DNA of 64,000 bases from an uncultured Prevotellaceae bacterium (lineage in GTDB: Bacteria; Bacteroidota; Bacteroidia; Bacteroidales; Bacteroidaceae), in NCBI GenBank assembly GCA_946404865.1, contig CAMJFC010000005.1, positions 1-64,000 of the forward strand, written 5' to 3'. Within the stretch, counting starts at the first letter, position 1. Each line of letters opens with the position of its first letter. This document shows positions 16,470 to 26,295 of the stretch, one piece after another. A program made the translations under genes and the position numbers. A model generated the notes under the pieces. That model searched no databases. It was not told the origin of the DNA and saw nothing but the letters and a program-made list of their open reading frames with translations.

Positions 16470-18395
16470 ATGAAAGCACTGATTGATAAAATACTCAACT
16501 GGTATTTCTCCAGAAACGCCTTGCCTTATTGGATGGTGTTTATCATGGACTGCCTGATATGCTATATATCCGGCCTGTTCGTGTTTTGGATGTATTACAA
16601 CGGGGCGGTCACTCTGGGCAATATCGCCATTCTGTCGAAAACCATTGGGTTGTATATGTGCTTCAACCTCATCGGATTCCGCATCTTCCATACCTACAGT
16701 GGGGTGCTGCGCTATTCGTCGTTCGTTGATTTGCAACGCGTGGGGTATGCCATGGCGCTCTCTTGTGCGCTTGCGCTCATCTTCCATTATCCGGTGTTCT
16801 ATACCGACTGGCATTTCGTCCGTCTGCAAGGTCGCCAGATTATCGCCATGTATGTGGTGGCCACCATCCTGATGTGGGCCATGAGGGTGATTGTGAAGGT
16901 GCTCTACGATGTGGTGTTCAGCTCGGAAAAGGGCGAGCGTACGCTCATCTATGGCGTGGCCGACGGCGGCGTGGGACTGGCGAAGAACATCCGCAACAAC
17001 AAACACTCGAAATTCCAGCTCAAGGGCTTCATCTCGCACGATGACACGATGGTCAACAACCTGCTCATGGGGGTGAAGGTGTTTCAAGTGAGCAAGAATT
17101 TCCCCGAACTGCTCAAGGAGATGAATATTGGGGCGGTGCTCGTGTCGCCTCTGCAGAATGAATCGTTCCGTGACAACCAGGAACTGCAAGACTATCTCAT
17201 TGATGCCGACGTCAAGATTTACATGGCTGAGAGCGTCAAAGAGTGGCAGGCTGACGAGGAGTTTAACCCGACAAAACTGAAGCCCATCAGCATCGAAGAC
17301 CTGTTGCCGCGTAATGAGATAGAGGTGGATATGCCGAAAGTGGGGGAGATGCTGACGGGGAAGAGAATCTTACTCACCGGGTCGGCGGGCAGTATCGGTA
17401 GTGAGATCCTGCGGCAAATCTCTGACTATCACCCGGCGGAACTGATGCTCATTGACATTGCGGAGACGCCTCAGCATGACATCCGACTCATGATGGCCAA
17501 ACAATGGCCGGAGATTAAGACGACTACCGTGGTGGGCTCAATCTCCAACCACGACAGGATGGAGGTCATCTTCCGGCAGTTCAAACCCGACTATGTGTTC
17601 CATGCTGCGGCCTACAAGCATGTGCCGATGATGGAGGACAACCCCTCGGAGAGCATACAAAACAATGTGTATGGCACGAAGGTGATTGCTGACCTCAGTG
17701 TGAAATACGGGGTGAAGAAATTTGTGATGCTTTCGACCGACAAGGCGGTGAACCCCACAAATGTGATGGGATGCTCAAAACGTATCTGTGAGATTTACGT
17801 GCAGAGTCTGGACCAAGCTATCAAGGAGGGAAAGGTGAAAGGTGTGACTCAGTTCGTGACCACCCGGTTCGGAAATGTGCTGGGCTCGAACGGTTCGGTG
17901 ATTCCGCTCTTTGAACGGCAAATCAAAGCTGGTGGTCCCGTCACGGTCACCGACCCGAATATCATCCGCTACTTCATGCTCATTCCCGAGGCTTGCAAAC
18001 TGGTGTTGGAGGCAGGAACGCATGGCAAGGGTGGTGAGATTTTCGTCTTCGATATGGGCAAACCCGTAAGAATCGCCGACCTGGCGCGAAGGATGATTCA
18101 ACTGAGCGGCGCGAAGGGCGTGGAAATCAAATACACGGGATTGCGACCGGGTGAAAAGCTCTATGAGGAGGTGCTCTCTGATGATGAGAACACGAAGCCT
18201 TCTTTCCATAAGAAGATACGTATCGCATGTGTGCGTGAGTATGATTTTGATGCGGTCAAACGCGATATTGACGAGCTCATCGACATCGCAGATACCTTCG
18301 ATGATATGCGTATCGTGGCGAAAATGAAGGATATCGTGCCGGAATACATATCCAAAAACTCTGTCTTCTCCGAATTGGACCAAAAAGGAAGTTGA
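16470..18395 (+). CDS. Membrane NDP-sugar 4,6-dehydratase/epimerase (PglF/WbpM/CapD-type)
   Basis: TM N-terminus, GKRILLTGSAGSIGSEILRQI, VFHAAAYKHVPMMEDNPSESIQNNVYGT, STDKAVNPTNVMGCSKR. Confidence 0.95.
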   Translation: MKALIDKILNWYFSRNALPYWMVFIMDCLICYISGLFVFWMYYNGAVTLGNIAILSKTIGLYMCFNLIGFRIFHTYSGVLRYSSFVDLQRVGYAMALSCALALIFHYPVFYTDWHFVRLQGRQIIAMYVVATILMWAMRVIVKVLYDVVFSSEKGERTLIYGVADGGVGLAKNIRNNKHSKFQLKGFISHDDTMVNNLLMGVKVFQVSKNFPELLKEMNIGAVLVSPLQNESFRDNQELQDYLIDADVKIYMAESVKEWQADEEFNPTKLKPISIEDLLPRNEIEVDMPKVGEMLTGKRILLTGSAGSIGSEILRQISDYHPAELMLIDIAETPQHDIRLMMAKQWPEIKTTTVVGSISNHDRMEVIFRQFKPDYVFHAAAYKHVPMMEDNPSESIQNNVYGTKVIADLSVKYGVKKFVMLSTDKAVNPTNVMGCSKRICEIYVQSLDQAIKEGKVKGVTQFVTTRFGNVLGSNGSVIPLFERQIKAGGPVTVTDPNIIRYFMLIPEACKLVLEAGTHGKGGEIFVFDMGKPVRIADLARRMIQLSGAKGVEIKYTGLRPGEKLYEEVLSDDENTKPSFHKKIRIACVREYDFDAVKRDIDELIDIADTFDDMRIVAKMKDIVPEYISKNSVFSELDQKGS

Positions 18396-18429
18396 GAATT
18401 GACTATTGTCTTTTAGAAAGAAATGAAAA

Positions 18430-18620
18430 CCTCAACAACTTGTCAACATTTAACATTCAAAACTCAACATTCTTAATTCTTCATCGCCGCAGGCGACCAT
18501 TTTTCGGTCATAGACCTCAACAACTCGTCAACACTCAACATTCAAAACTCAACATTCTTAATTCTTCATCGCCGCAGGCGATAATTCAACATTCAAAATT
18601 CAACATTCAACACTCAAAAC
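18430..18620 (+). repeat. CAACATT-type array: two 67-bp direct repeats (18430-18496, 18515-18581) with hairpins plus heptamers
   Basis: CCTCAACAACTYGTCAACAYTYAACATTCAAAACTCAACATTCTTAATTCTTCATCGCCGCAGGCGA twice, separated by CCATTTTTCGGTCATAGA. Confidence 0.95.
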
Positions 18621-19721
18621 TTGTTTCTTTCTTTCCTCCGTTTCGCGCTCGATGATCAGTGCCCCGTGCCTGAACACATCGAAGAGATGGACTGGGATGC
18701 GCTACTCGAGTTCGGACAGTCGCAGACCATTGTGGGGGTGCTCTATCATGGACTGAAAAAGTTGGAGCAGCATCCCTCGCGCCCCGATAAATATAAAATC
18801 ATTGAGTGGTTCTCTGCCAACGAGGAGATTGTGCGCGAGAATCAGCGCGTCAACCGGGCGGCGGCGAAAGTTACCTACTTGCTCTATAAAAAGGAGGGCA
18901 TCAAGGCTTGTTTACTCAAAGGGCAAGGCAACGCGCTCATGTATCCCGACCCCATGATGCGCACTTCGGGTGACATCGATTTGTGGACTAACCTTTCCAC
19001 CGACGATTTGTTGCGCTATATTATGCGGGTGTCGCCGGATTCTGATATTGAATACCACCATATTGATTTCCCCGTGTTCGATGATACGGTGGTCGAGATT
19101 CACATCATACCGTCGTTTATGGGCAATCTCTTCTACGAAAGACGTTTGCGCAAATATTTCGACGAGGTGAAAGGGGAACAGTTCCGCTCTATCGTCAGTC
19201 TGCCGGATAACGCGGGGAAAATATGTGTGCCAACCGACAGCTTCAACCGCATTTTCCAACTCTCGCATGTGATGCACCATTTCTTCTTCGAAGGGGTGGG
19301 ACTGCGTCAGGTGATTGATTATTACTATCTGCTGCGCCGTGGGTTCACGGAAGAGGAGCGACAGGCGGACGTGAAACTGCTCAAACGGCTGAATATGAAG
19401 AAGTTTGCCGCTGCCATGATGTGGGTGCTTCACGAGCAGTTGGGCTTAGACAAACAGTATTTGTTGGTGGAACCGAATGAGAAGGTGGGACGGATGCTCT
19501 TTGATGAAATCATGAAGGCCGGCAATTTCGGACGGAGCGACGACCGCTATGCGTTTAAAGGAAAATCGGTTTATACGCAATACTTTGTCGAGATTTATCG
19601 TAATTTGCATTATGCCTGGCAGTTCCCTTCTGAAACGCTATGGGGGCGCCCCGTCTCGCGGTGGTGGCACATGTTTTACAAGTGGAAACTCCGGCGAAAA
19701 GCCAAACGATTGAAGGCATAA
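18621..19721 (+). CDS. Nucleotidyltransferase family protein (PF14907-like), TTG start at repeat edge
   Basis: LSFLRFALDD...LLEFGQSQTIVGVLYHGLKKL, ACLLKGQGNALMYPDPMMRTSGDIDLW. Confidence 0.8.
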   Translation: MFLSFLRFALDDQCPVPEHIEEMDWDALLEFGQSQTIVGVLYHGLKKLEQHPSRPDKYKIIEWFSANEEIVRENQRVNRAAAKVTYLLYKKEGIKACLLKGQGNALMYPDPMMRTSGDIDLWTNLSTDDLLRYIMRVSPDSDIEYHHIDFPVFDDTVVEIHIIPSFMGNLFYERRLRKYFDEVKGEQFRSIVSLPDNAGKICVPTDSFNRIFQLSHVMHHFFFEGVGLRQVIDYYYLLRRGFTEEERQADVKLLKRLNMKKFAAAMMWVLHEQLGLDKQYLLVEPNEKVGRMLFDEIMKAGNFGRSDDRYAFKGKSVYTQYFVEIYRNLHYAWQFPSETLWGRPVSRWWHMFYKWKLRRKAKRLKA

Positions 19722-19793
19722 GCCTCATCTTTTCCCCCGAAAAGAAATGTCCAAAGGTAGGATTGTCGTTTTATAGAAATCGTAATGGTTTCA

Positions 19794-19813
19794 ACGTTAT
19801 ACCATTATAACGT
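19794..19813. terminator. Hairpin between convergent genes
   Basis: ACGTTATA-CCAT-TATAACGT perfect 8-bp stem. Confidence 0.35.
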
Positions 19814-19831
19814 GACCAACAATCAATCGCG

Positions 19832-20272
19832 TCACTTCTTTCCCGTTTGGTTTTTGTTTTTGCTGTTCTTTTTGCTCCCTTTGCCTCCTTTGTTCCCCTT
19901 GTTCTTTTTCGCGGCTTTAGCTCTTTCCTTGCTCACGCTGTCTCTCCATTCCGTATATTGCTGTTCCAATTGGTCGGCATACGGACGGTTGGTGCGGCTC
20001 TTCAGCACACTGAATGTGCCTAAGGCCACGATGATGAAAAAGAACACCAACGCGCTCTTCCATAATTTCACAGGCCGCTTCATGACACTCTCTTCCTGCG
20101 GCGTGTCGGTAGGATAGGGGGCACCACATTTCCTGCAATTTTTCTCACCATTCTGCTGCAACGTGCCGCATCGCTCACAAAAGTGCTGGGGATGCAGCAA
20201 CGCACCACAATGCTCGCAATAAGTATTTTGCGGGCTTTGTTTTTTCTTGCATTTAGGACAGATGGCTTTCAA
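19832..20272 (-). CDS. Zinc-ribbon membrane protein, TTG start at repeat edge
   Basis: CPKCKKKQ..YCEHCGALL..FCERCGTLQ..CRKCGAPY four CxxC motifs then one TM. Confidence 0.8.
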   Translation of the reverse strand: MKAICPKCKKKQSPQNTYCEHCGALLHPQHFCERCGTLQQNGEKNCRKCGAPYPTDTPQEESVMKRPVKLWKSALVFFFIIVALGTFSVLKSRTNRPYADQLEQQYTEWRDSVSKERAKAAKKNKGNKGGKGSKKNSKNKNQTGKK

Positions 20273-20373
20273 TGTTGAATGTTGAATGATGAATGGTGAA
20301 TTTTGATGAGTTGTTGAGGTCTATGACCGAAAAATGGTCGCCTGCGGCGATGAAGAATTGTGAATGTTGAGTT
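20271..20373 (-). repeat. CAACATT-type array, reverse orientation, with TCGCC-TGC-GGCGA hairpin
   Basis: GTTGAATGATGAATGGTGAA...TTGTTGAGGTCTATGACCGAAAAATGGTCGCCTGCGGCGATGAAGAATTGTGAATGTTGAG. Confidence 0.93.
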
Positions 20374-20377
20374 AACC

Positions 20378-21049
20378 TCAGTGATCCCATTTGAAATTGT
20401 CGATGCCGGCGCCGATTTCAAAGTGGTAGCGGACGATGCCAAGGTCTATCTTGGTCCAAAAACCGATGCCGGCACTCGCTTTCACTCGGTTGCCTTTCTT
20501 CAGCGTCAGGGTGAAACGTTGTTGGTTGAGCGCGGTGGGGGCGAGTAGGGCGGCATCCACACCGCGCATGAACCACTCCGGCACTTCGCCTGTGGCCTTC
20601 ATCACTTTTTCGCGGGGTTTGATCTTGTGGCTGACACCGGGGTTGATGCCGTAGCCCACGGCAATGACGCACACTAAATGCTCGTCGGCGGCGATGCTCA
20701 TCACTTCATGGTTCTTTGAGTAGGTCAATGCCACCCAGCAGGTGTTTAATCCCATCGTCTGCGCTTTCAGTACCAGCCGCTCGCCGTAGTAGCCCGCTTT
20801 CATCTTCAGATAGCGTGATTTCTTCCCGGCGATGACGAAGTAGTTGCGCACATTCTGGAAACGACCGTAGTGAGCCAGTTTTGAACTGAAGGCTTTGGGC
20901 TCATTCACTACCAACTGGATGTGCATACCCGTATCATCGTTGCATTGGTTGATTTCTGTCTGCAACTCACGGATTTGGTCGATGGTCAGTGCGCGCTCAT
21001 CGTAGCTTCTGACGCTGTGGCGCGATTTGATGGCTTCTAATAGGGTCAT
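20378..21049 (-). CDS. Nitroreductase family protein
   Basis: MTLLEAIKSRHSVRSYDERAL, MGLNTCWVALTY, PTALNQQRFT. Confidence 0.88.
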   Translation of the reverse strand: MTLLEAIKSRHSVRSYDERALTIDQIRELQTEINQCNDDTGMHIQLVVNEPKAFSSKLAHYGRFQNVRNYFVIAGKKSRYLKMKAGYYGERLVLKAQTMGLNTCWVALTYSKNHEVMSIAADEHLVCVIAVGYGINPGVSHKIKPREKVMKATGEVPEWFMRGVDAALLAPTALNQQRFTLTLKKGNRVKASAGIGFWTKIDLGIVRYHFEIGAGIDNFKWDH

Positions 21050-21118
21050 GGGCGTTGCTTTGATGATGCAAAAATACGAATAATTTGTTATTCTGCCCAC
21101 CACTTAACGGCATTTAAC

Positions 21119-21236
21119 GTTTCGAAAAGCGGTTCATCTTTTGAAAAGCGGTTCATCAACAGTGAAAGTGTCTATTTCGGGTCGTCATCGTTTCAAAAAG
21201 CAGCTCATCAACATGGAACAGGTCTATTTTTTGACC
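21119..21236. repeat. Three imperfect direct repeats of TTTCGAAAAGCGGTTCATC(AACA...GTCTATTT)
   Basis: TTTCGAAAAGCGGTTCATC / TTTTGAAAAGCGGTTCATCAACAGTGAAAGTGTCTATTTCGGGTC / TTTCAAAAAGCAGCTCATCAACATGGAACAGGTCTATTTTTTGACC. Confidence 0.85.
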
Positions 21237-21310
21237 CCGAAAGGCAATAAATTGCGAATTTTTTTGTTCTTGGTTGTATGGAGGTTAATATTTTAGCACA
21301 CGTTGTAAAT

Positions 21311-21808
21311 ATGAAAAAGTGGATTCTGATGTTTCTCATGATGGCGATGGCCCATTCGGCGTTTTCGCAGGTCTTGCTCGACCAAAAGCGAAACGGACGC
21401 AGGTTGGTCTCTACGCATGCCGCTGTCTTGACAGACGAGGGGAAAAGTCCGCTCGTTTATATCGGCTATTCGGTGCAGATTGAGGGGGGTAGCCACGCCT
21501 ACTACCTCACGGTGGGCATCAAGAGCAATCAACCCATTTCCAAAGTGAACGCTGGCGACCGCTTGTTGCTCAAAATCGGTAATCATGATGTGTTGAAATA
21601 CACGGCTCAGGCCAATAGTAAGTTCTCGCAGTCGGGGCAGACCTATTATAGCAATAGCAGCTATCGTATCAATAAGTCGGACATCGACCGGATTGCCCGT
21701 GCGCAACGGCTGCGCATCGCCATGTCTGACGGGGTGTTGGATGTGGATGTGGCTCGAAACGCCTATCGTAACACCCTTCGTCAGGCGAACGAAATCCTGA
21801 AGTTTTAA
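21311..21808 (+). CDS. Secreted hypothetical protein
   Basis: Signal peptide MKKWILMFLMMAMAHSAFSQ; no family recognised. Confidence 0.7.
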   Translation: MKKWILMFLMMAMAHSAFSQVLLDQKRNGRRLVSTHAAVLTDEGKSPLVYIGYSVQIEGGSHAYYLTVGIKSNQPISKVNAGDRLLLKIGNHDVLKYTAQANSKFSQSGQTYYSNSSYRINKSDIDRIARAQRLRIAMSDGVLDVDVARNAYRNTLRQANEILKF

Positions 21809-21848
21809 ATCCTTAGCTCGTCTTTTGCAGGTTTAGGATAGCATATAT

Positions 21849-22829
21849 ATGCGAACCAATATATTATTATTCTGCCTGACGGTTGTTCTTACGACCGCAG
21901 CGCAGACTCATTTCCGTATGCCGCCTCCGTTGCAACAGGGCGACAGCATTGCCATCATCTCTCCCTCGGGGGCAGCCACTCAGGCCATGGTCGATACCGG
22001 GTGCGTGGCTCTTCGGAGGTGGGGATTTGTTCCCGTGCCCATGCCCAATGTGCTCAAATCGTGGCATGGATTTGGCGGCACACCGCAAGAGCGCACCAGC
22101 GATTTGTTGCGGGCTTTACGCGACCCGTCCATCAAGGCGGTCATGGCCACACGTGGCGGCGACGGTGCGCCTCATGTGTTGTCAAGGATTCCCGTTGACA
22201 CTTTCGCTTGTTACCCGAAATGGATTATCGGGTTCAGCGATGTCACTGCGCTGCTCTGTGCCGAGGCCAGGGCTGGCGTGATGAGCATACATGCCAGTAT
22301 GTGCGAGGCTTTGGGGTATGAGGGCACGCGCGATACGGTGAGCCGGACGCTCTATGCCACGCTCACCGGTCACTGGCCGAGATATGTGGTGCCGTCGCAT
22401 CGGTTCAACCAGACTGGTGTGGCGCATGGCACGCTCGTCGGTGGCAATATGTCGGTCTATGGTGGTTTGGCGGGCTCACCGTACGACATCCTTGATATTC
22501 CCGATATTATCCTGTTTATTGAGGATACGGGCGAGAATATCAGTCATGTTGACAGGATGTTGCACATGTTAGAGGTGCGCGGGGTGCTCTCGCGGCTGAA
22601 GGGATTGATCGTGGGGAAGTTTGCCAAATATAAGAAACCGGACAACGGATTTGAAGATATGTATGATATGATACATACCTATGTGCGGCGCTATCCCGAC
22701 CTACCTGTCTGTTACGACTTTCCCGTTGGTCACGCCCATCTGAATAACTTCCCGATGGTGGTGGGCGCTCCCGTCACACTGAACGTGGGACAGGAGAGCA
22801 CCACGCTTACTTTTTTCGATAGCGAATAA
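21849..22829 (+). CDS. S66 family LD-carboxypeptidase
   Basis: PLQQGDSIAIISPSG, AVMATRGGDGAPHVL, IIGFSDVTALLCAEARAGVMSIHASM, PVGHAHLN. Confidence 0.92.
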   Translation: MRTNILLFCLTVVLTTAAQTHFRMPPPLQQGDSIAIISPSGAATQAMVDTGCVALRRWGFVPVPMPNVLKSWHGFGGTPQERTSDLLRALRDPSIKAVMATRGGDGAPHVLSRIPVDTFACYPKWIIGFSDVTALLCAEARAGVMSIHASMCEALGYEGTRDTVSRTLYATLTGHWPRYVVPSHRFNQTGVAHGTLVGGNMSVYGGLAGSPYDILDIPDIILFIEDTGENISHVDRMLHMLEVRGVLSRLKGLIVGKFAKYKKPDNGFEDMYDMIHTYVRRYPDLPVCYDFPVGHAHLNNFPMVVGAPVTLNVGQESTTLTFFDSE

Positions 22830-22895
22830 TCTAACGGGTCACGCAAATCACAGCGAATCAAGGACAAGTGCTTTGATTCGCCATTTCTCATGACC

Positions 22896-25800
22896 TTACT
22901 TCACCACCATTTTCCTGCCGTTGATGATGTAGACGCCCTTTGGCAGTGACTGGACTTGGTTGGCATTGCCTATCAACTGGCCGTTCAGACTGTAAATCTT
23001 CCCGTCGGCATGGGTCGTGGTCGTGATGTCGCGGATGCCCGTCAACGAAATGCCTGTCACAATCGTCATCTGGCTGTAATTGATGCCTCCCTCAGCGTTC
23101 AGGTAAGCACGGAACGGTTCCACGGCCTTACCGTTGGCGGGTGTGGCATAGTCGCCTTCAATGAGATAGGCGCCCTCAACAACAGAGGGGGTGTTCACGC
23201 CGGTCAACTGGTAGATGCCGGTAGTGGCGCTGATAGGAGTTTCGGGGGTGGGTCGGAGTGTGGTCTGCCCATTGGCTGTGAAAATCAGTTCCTGACCCTT
23301 CAAATCATCGCTTACGGCAATCAGATACGGCGTGTTGGCCTCCATCTGGTCAACGTAATCGAAAATCAGTTGGTCGCCATTTGTTGCCACGAACTTCATG
23401 ATATACAGGCTCTTGCCCGTATCACTGTCACTGCGTTGCCAGTCGATGGGGGCGCCACCTGTGGTCACGGCTACGGGGGCGAAGGGCAGTGCGATGGTGC
23501 TCCAAGCGTTGGCCTCATCGAGCGTGCGGTGATAGTTGCAAGTCACGGTTGTGTTAAATTTCGACGGGATATAGTATTCGTAGCCGTCGTAAAGGTGGAT
23601 GTTGCCAGTGGTCATCTTATTGCTCACCACATTCTTGCCTTTCAGTCCGGCAGGTACCGAGGTGTCCAACAGATAGATGGTGTTGGGGTTGCTGTTGGCG
23701 GTCGCATTGGTGGAATAAGCGGTGGCAATGTCGATAGCCGCGGCCTCTTCTGGCGTGGCGAACGTCGATTGCTGGGCTGCCGTGCTAATCTCACCTTTTC
23801 CGTTCCATATCACAGCTCCGTTTTTCGGGACGAAGGTCACTTTGTCTTCCATGAGTGTGCCGTCGGGCAAGGTATGCGTCGATACCAACTCATACTCTTT
23901 GTTGCGTTGCGCTTTTGTGATGGGCACCTCATAATAGAGTCGGATGCTTTCGCCTGCGGGCACTTCGTAGAACGACTTCGCTATCGTGTTGGAACTGCTG
24001 GTGGCCGTGCTTTTCATCTCTGTGGTGATGGCGTGTTGATAAACGCCCGTGCCACGGTTGGTCACGTCAATCTGGCAAAGTGCCTTGCTGCCATATACGA
24101 TTCCGTCATCGCTCATGTTGAGTATCTTCACGGTCTTCACCAGGTCGGAACCCTCTAAATGGGCGTTCGTATAGAACCAATTGTCCTGGAAGTAGTCGGT
24201 CGAGAGGTAATACACATCGTAGATGGAGAATGGCGAGTCGCTGGAAAGGTAGAATGCGATGTCAACGGTTTCGCCGTTCTCAACGGCAATCTGCTCCCAA
24301 CTGACCGGCTCCTTGTCGCTGTTCAAGAGATAGAACGGGCCGTTGTATTCCGCACCGTTGTTGGTGAAGTTCACCACCAGGGCATTCTTGGTCTGGGTCA
24401 CTTCGTTGATGGTGAACTCGCCTTCGGGCATCGGTGTGAGTGTCAGCGTGTTACCCTCAATATGTGCTTTCAGGTAGTTGCGGTCAGAGCCATGGTCCTT
24501 TTCCCATTCTCTGGTGTTCTTGTTTTGGCTCACGGCATAGATCTCATAGTCGCCGTCGGCAAGGCCTGCGCCGAAATTCAGCGTCACAGTCTTTTCTTGT
24601 GTATCCACCTGATAGGCCTTTTGCTGGCTGAGGTTGTATTTCATTTGCTTCAAGCGTTTCACCTGTTCGCCGTCGCGGTAGAGGTCGTAACCGAACGAGA
24701 GTGAGTAGTTGCCGCCGGTGTTGTTCATCTGAGGCATGCGCATGATGACATTGAAATTAAAGTTGCTGCCAGCACGGGTCACAGTGCGCTGATATACGCT
24801 CGGGCGTTCAAATACGGACAGATTTTCACTATAATGGTTCTCGGTGTCGGTGCCTGTGGGTTGGATGCCGAAATAGGCCACTTGACCTACGGAGAATTGG
24901 TTGGAGGTCTGGCTACCGCCGACACCCGAATAGGAGGCGTCGAGCACCGACAGGCGGTAGGGACCGTCGGCATAACCGCCCCAACCCCAGTTGATGTTGA
25001 AACGGCCGTCGCCATTATAACCGTCGCACACGAAAGCATGTCCTTCCCAACTTGAGGTGTAACCACAATAGAGTACGGGACGCTCGTTGCGCAACTCATT
25101 GATTATCAGTTCTTCCCATTCGCCGATGGTGTAGTCGCAGCGCTGGGCGCCCCAACCCGTATCAGCATAACCGAAATAATACGCCATATTGTTGGGGATG
25201 AGATAGTCTTTGTTTGTGCCAGAGCCGTCAGTGCCATAAACCATCTGAACGATTTGGCCGGCATAACGCATCAGCTGACTCACTGCTTCCACCTCGGCGT
25301 TGGCAATGCCGTCTTTCACCATGTTGGGGGTATAGCTGTCGAGCATATGATCCCAGTCGAACACGATTGCGGGGAGCGCGGGGATGGTGCGCGAACCGTC
25401 TTGATATTGATATTGTGGAAGGCTCCTTGTAGCCGTTTGGGGCCACTTGTGGTAGTTCATTACCTGAGCCAGAGCCGTGGCCAGACAACCCGTTGCGGCA
25501 TTCTCGCCGTTCACAAGAGGGCAGTGGAAATTATAAGGGGGTGTCTGATCCCAACGGGTTGTCATCAAGGGAGGGATGACTTCCGATGAGGAACGGGCGG
25601 GAGCGGATGCTTTCCCCGCTGCGTCTGTCTTCTCAGGCACGTTCGCCTTCACCCATTCCATCTGTGCGTCGTAGCACGACAACCACCAACGGAGGTTCTC
25701 GGGCATGTGGTCGGCATCGAACGTACCGCTGGACGATGAACCTAAGATGGTGACGGCGCGGTCGTCGCCCGAAACGATGACGAAACCGTCAGCGTCGTTC

Positions 25801-26021
25801 ACGTTGAACACATAATAATTGGCTGTGCGGGTGTTGGCATTGGTCAGTTCGGCTTTCGACTCGTATGCCATCTTCAACTTGCGAGGGCCGCCGGCAGGGT
25901 TGGCGTTATGTGCGTTGATATATGCCTGGGCAGTTTGCAATGCCTGTTGCTGGTCAACGGGGGCGGCTTGTATCCACAGTGTGGCAGCTAATGCTGTCAG
26001 TAATAACGATAATCTCTTCAT
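22896..26021 (-). CDS. C10 family (streptopain/interpain-like) cysteine protease, secreted
   Basis: MKRLSLLLTALAATLWIQA signal; GCLATALAQVMNYHKWPQ, EGHAFVCDGYNGDGRFNINWGWGG; C-terminal LPKGVYIINGRKMVVK. Confidence 0.93.
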   Translation of the reverse strand: MKRLSLLLTALAATLWIQAAPVDQQQALQTAQAYINAHNANPAGGPRKLKMAYESKAELTNANTRTANYYVFNVNDADGFVIVSGDDRAVTILGSSSSGTFDADHMPENLRWWLSCYDAQMEWVKANVPEKTDAAGKASAPARSSSEVIPPLMTTRWDQTPPYNFHCPLVNGENAATGCLATALAQVMNYHKWPQTATRSLPQYQYQDGSRTIPALPAIVFDWDHMLDSYTPNMVKDGIANAEVEAVSQLMRYAGQIVQMVYGTDGSGTNKDYLIPNNMAYYFGYADTGWGAQRCDYTIGEWEELIINELRNERPVLYCGYTSSWEGHAFVCDGYNGDGRFNINWGWGGYADGPYRLSVLDASYSGVGGSQTSNQFSVGQVAYFGIQPTGTDTENHYSENLSVFERPSVYQRTVTRAGSNFNFNVIMRMPQMNNTGGNYSLSFGYDLYRDGEQVKRLKQMKYNLSQQKAYQVDTQEKTVTLNFGAGLADGDYEIYAVSQNKNTREWEKDHGSDRNYLKAHIEGNTLTLTPMPEGEFTINEVTQTKNALVVNFTNNGAEYNGPFYLLNSDKEPVSWEQIAVENGETVDIAFYLSSDSPFSIYDVYYLSTDYFQDNWFYTNAHLEGSDLVKTVKILNMSDDGIVYGSKALCQIDVTNRGTGVYQHAITTEMKSTATSSSNTIAKSFYEVPAGESIRLYYEVPITKAQRNKEYELVSTHTLPDGTLMEDKVTFVPKNGAVIWNGKGEISTAAQQSTFATPEEAAAIDIATAYSTNATANSNPNTIYLLDTSVPAGLKGKNVVSNKMTTGNIHLYDGYEYYIPSKFNTTVTCNYHRTLDEANAWSTIALPFAPVAVTTGGAPIDWQRSDSDTGKSLYIMKFVATNGDQLIFDYVDQMEANTPYLIAVSDDLKGQELIFTANGQTTLRPTPETPISATTGIYQLTGVNTPSVVEGAYLIEGDYATPANGKAVEPFRAYLNAEGGINYSQMTIVTGISLTGIRDITTTTHADGKIYSLNGQLIGNANQVQSLPKGVYIINGRKMVVK

Positions 26022-26235
26022 AGGTGTGTTTTTTATAATTTTTGCAAAGATAATGCAAATTATCGACACAATGGGATAATCCGCGTTTTTTTTCGTTTTT
26101 TTAATCTTCCTCCCAAAAAGACATAGAACGTTGAACTTGAAACGTTGCACATGTCCGCCAAACCTTACACATCGTCTGCATTCTGACCAGTATGCTCTCG
26201 TCATTCTGAAATTTTTGATATAAATCAATCAACTG

Positions 26236-26269
26236 TTTTTGCGTGTTCAAGGAGAATGTTGTAATTTTG
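26236..26269 (+). promoter_or_regulatory. Bacteroidetes-type promoter
   Basis: TTTTTG-N20-TAATTTTG upstream of 26296 start. Confidence 0.55.
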
Positions 26270-26295
26270 CAGCAAATTTCATAAGATACACATTT

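Noticed and set aside
18430-18581. CRISPR-like repeat-spacer-repeat arrangement (67-bp repeats with ~18-bp spacer), also at 55.9 kb
   Set aside because: Repeats too long, spacer too short and itself conserved between loci (TTTTTCGGTCAWAGACC), only two units, no cas genes.
18392-18655. 87-aa ORF across the 18.4-kb repeat array
   Set aside because: Translation is repeat-derived low complexity (NLSTFNIQNSTFLILHRRR...) with no protein-like features.
22956-24158. 400-aa plus-strand ORF opposite the C10 protease
   Set aside because: Antisense to a well-supported secreted protease; composition is the reverse complement of its codon usage.
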